NCBI GenBank assembly: GCA_029548585.1
Contig: JAKPNC010000153.1
Span: 1 to 14,102, forward strand
DNA length: 14,102 nucleotides
From: a bacterium
GTDB lineage: Bacteria > Ratteibacteria > UBA8468 > B48-G9 > JAFGKM01
Reading direction: 5' to 3'
Part shown: in pieces, positions 13,030-14,102 of the stretch
How the letters are laid out: each line of letters starts with the position of its first letter
Numbering within the stretch: the stretch's first letter is position 1
Program-made: the position numbers and the translations under genes
Notes under the pieces: model-generated
What the model was told of the DNA's origin: nothing
Seen by the model: only the letters and a program-made list of their open reading frames with translations
Databases searched by the model: none

Positions 13030-14102
13030 ATGAATGGCGCGCGAATAATGGTAGAGTGTCTGAAAAAGGAAGGGATAGAGATAATATTCGGGTACCCGGG
13101 AGGGGTTCTGCTGCCCCTTTGCGACCAGTTGTATGACAGCGGCATAAAGTTTGTTCTCGTAAGGCACGAACAAGGCGCCGCTCATGCAGTCGACGGGTTT
13201 GCGAGGTCCTCGGGAAAGGTGGGTGTATGCATGGCTACCTCCGGCCCTGGAGCGACCAACCTGGTTACAGGGATAGCAACGGCATACATGGATTCTATCC
13301 CCATGGTGGCCATAACGGCACAGGTTGCCACCAACCTTATAGGAAGCGACGCTTTCCAGGAAGTGGATATAACGGGAATAACAAGGCCCATAACTAAGCA
13401 TAACTACCTTATAAAGGATGTCAAAGAAATCGCCAGGACGGTTAAGGATGCTTTTTACATAGCCAGGTCGGGAAGGCCGGGTCCGGTTCTGATAGACCTG
13501 CCCGTGGATATCCAGAGGGCCGAAGCCAGGTTCGAATACCCTGATGATGTCGACATAAGGGGTTACAAACCTGTATACGACGGCCATCCGATACAGATAG
13601 AGCGGGCGTGCAGGATGATAGACGAGTCTAAAAAGCCGTTACTGATAGCAGGTGGAGGAGTTATAAGCTCCGATGCGTCGGAGGAACTCAGGAAATTCGT
13701 GGAGAAGTCAAACATACCCGTGACCTTTACCCTGATGGGACTGGGAAGCCTCCCGGTGAAACATTCCCTTGCCCTGGGTATGCTCGGAATGCACGGGACC
13801 AAGTATGCAAACTATGCGGTTGTGGAATCAGACCTCCTTATATCTGCAGGGTGCCGGTTCGACGACAGGATCACCGGCAAGATTGAGAACTTCGCACCCA
13901 ATGCCAGGATTATCCACATTGACATTGATCCCGCATCCATAAGCAAGAATATAATAGTAGACATACCTATAGTCGGGGATGCAAGAAACATCCTTGAAAA
14001 GCTCGGGAACGGGATAAAGGAGAACCCCAGGAAGGATTGGATTAAAAGGATAAACGAGTGGAAGGAGAAGTATCCCCTTTCATACGAGAAGAACGCCCTT
14101 AA
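13030..14102 (+). CDS. ilvB: Acetolactate synthase large (catalytic) subunit, 3'-truncated
   Basis: The enzyme condenses two pyruvates, or pyruvate and 2-oxobutyrate, using thiamine diphosphate, starting valine, leucine and isoleucine synthesis. The 357 codons visible cover the N-terminal ThDP-binding domain and the central FAD domain. Seen are FGYPGG (20-25), the catalytic Glu47 in VRHEQGAAHA, ATSGPGATN, FQEVDITGITRPITKH, GRPGPVLIDLPVDIQ, and the central-domain CRFDDRITGK and IIHIDIDP blocks. The C-terminal GDG...N cofactor motif would lie past the window. GGGAG stands 6 bases before the ATG, 17 bases after purA. The conserved FDDR and QEVD context favours acetolactate synthase over other ThDP enzymes. 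An ilvN small-subunit gene would be expected downstream. Confidence 0.93.
   Translation, partial: MNGARIMVECLKKEGIEIIFGYPGGVLLPLCDQLYDSGIKFVLVRHEQGAAHAVDGFARSSGKVGVCMATSGPGATNLVTGIATAYMDSIPMVAITAQVATNLIGSDAFQEVDITGITRPITKHNYLIKDVKEIARTVKDAFYIARSGRPGPVLIDLPVDIQRAEARFEYPDDVDIRGYKPVYDGHPIQIERACRMIDESKKPLLIAGGGVISSDASEELRKFVEKSNIPVTFTLMGLGSLPVKHSLALGMLGMHGTKYANYAVVESDLLISAGCRFDDRITGKIENFAPNARIIHIDIDPASISKNIIVDIPIVGDARNILEKLGNGIKENPRKDWIKRINEWKEKYPLSYEKNAL

Overview
The window looks like bacterial chromosome from an anaerobe. Codon choice is rich in AGG (Arg) and ATA (Ile). The gene content combines an orphan methyltransferase-type corrinoid protein, V/A-type ATPase subunits, a short-form N-acetylglutamate synthase and a DnaK of the short archaeal/Gram-positive type. 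That set would suit a Desulfobacterota- or Nitrospirota-like lineage, or one of the uncultured anaerobic phyla. The sequence alone does not fix the phylum.

Layout. (1) 1-561, plus strand: the 3' part of an amidohydrolase gene, which runs convergently into argG with a 4-base overlap. (2) 558-6610, minus strand: a tightly packed gene string read from right to left. It encodes a corrinoid protein, PlsY, GpsA, a small MerR-like regulator, PurN, a GNAT N-acetylglutamate synthase, a secreted/membrane bactofilin-like protein and ArgG. Neighbouring genes overlap or sit within 13 bases of each other, except for a 112-base gap before argG. (3) 6611-7228: a divergent control region, tRNA-Val(UAC) with a strong promoter, then a 99-base direct repeat that carries a second, decayed copy of the tRNA 3' end. 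(4) 7229-9179, plus: a stand-alone dnaK closed by a clear intrinsic terminator. (5) 9462-11502, minus: V/A-ATPase subunits B and D as a two-gene unit, without subunit A or any other ATPase subunit in view. (6) 11741-14102, plus: purA followed 17 bases later by an acetolactate synthase large subunit gene cut by the window end.

How the genes work together. plsY and gpsA supply glycerol-3-phosphate and acylate it, the first steps of phospholipid synthesis. purN and purA are steps of purine synthesis. The GNAT enzyme and argG are the first and penultimate steps of arginine synthesis. The ilvB-like gene starts branched-chain amino acid synthesis. Most of the window is therefore core biosynthesis.

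The less ordinary parts are the tRNA-Val duplication with its hairpin-rich spacer, the split V/A-ATPase B-D pair whose promoter seems to give a nearly leaderless mRNA, the archaeal-type DnaK without grpE/dnaJ, the corrinoid protein joined to phospholipid genes, and the bactofilin-like membrane protein. I found no CRISPR array, transposase, integrase or clear defence system.
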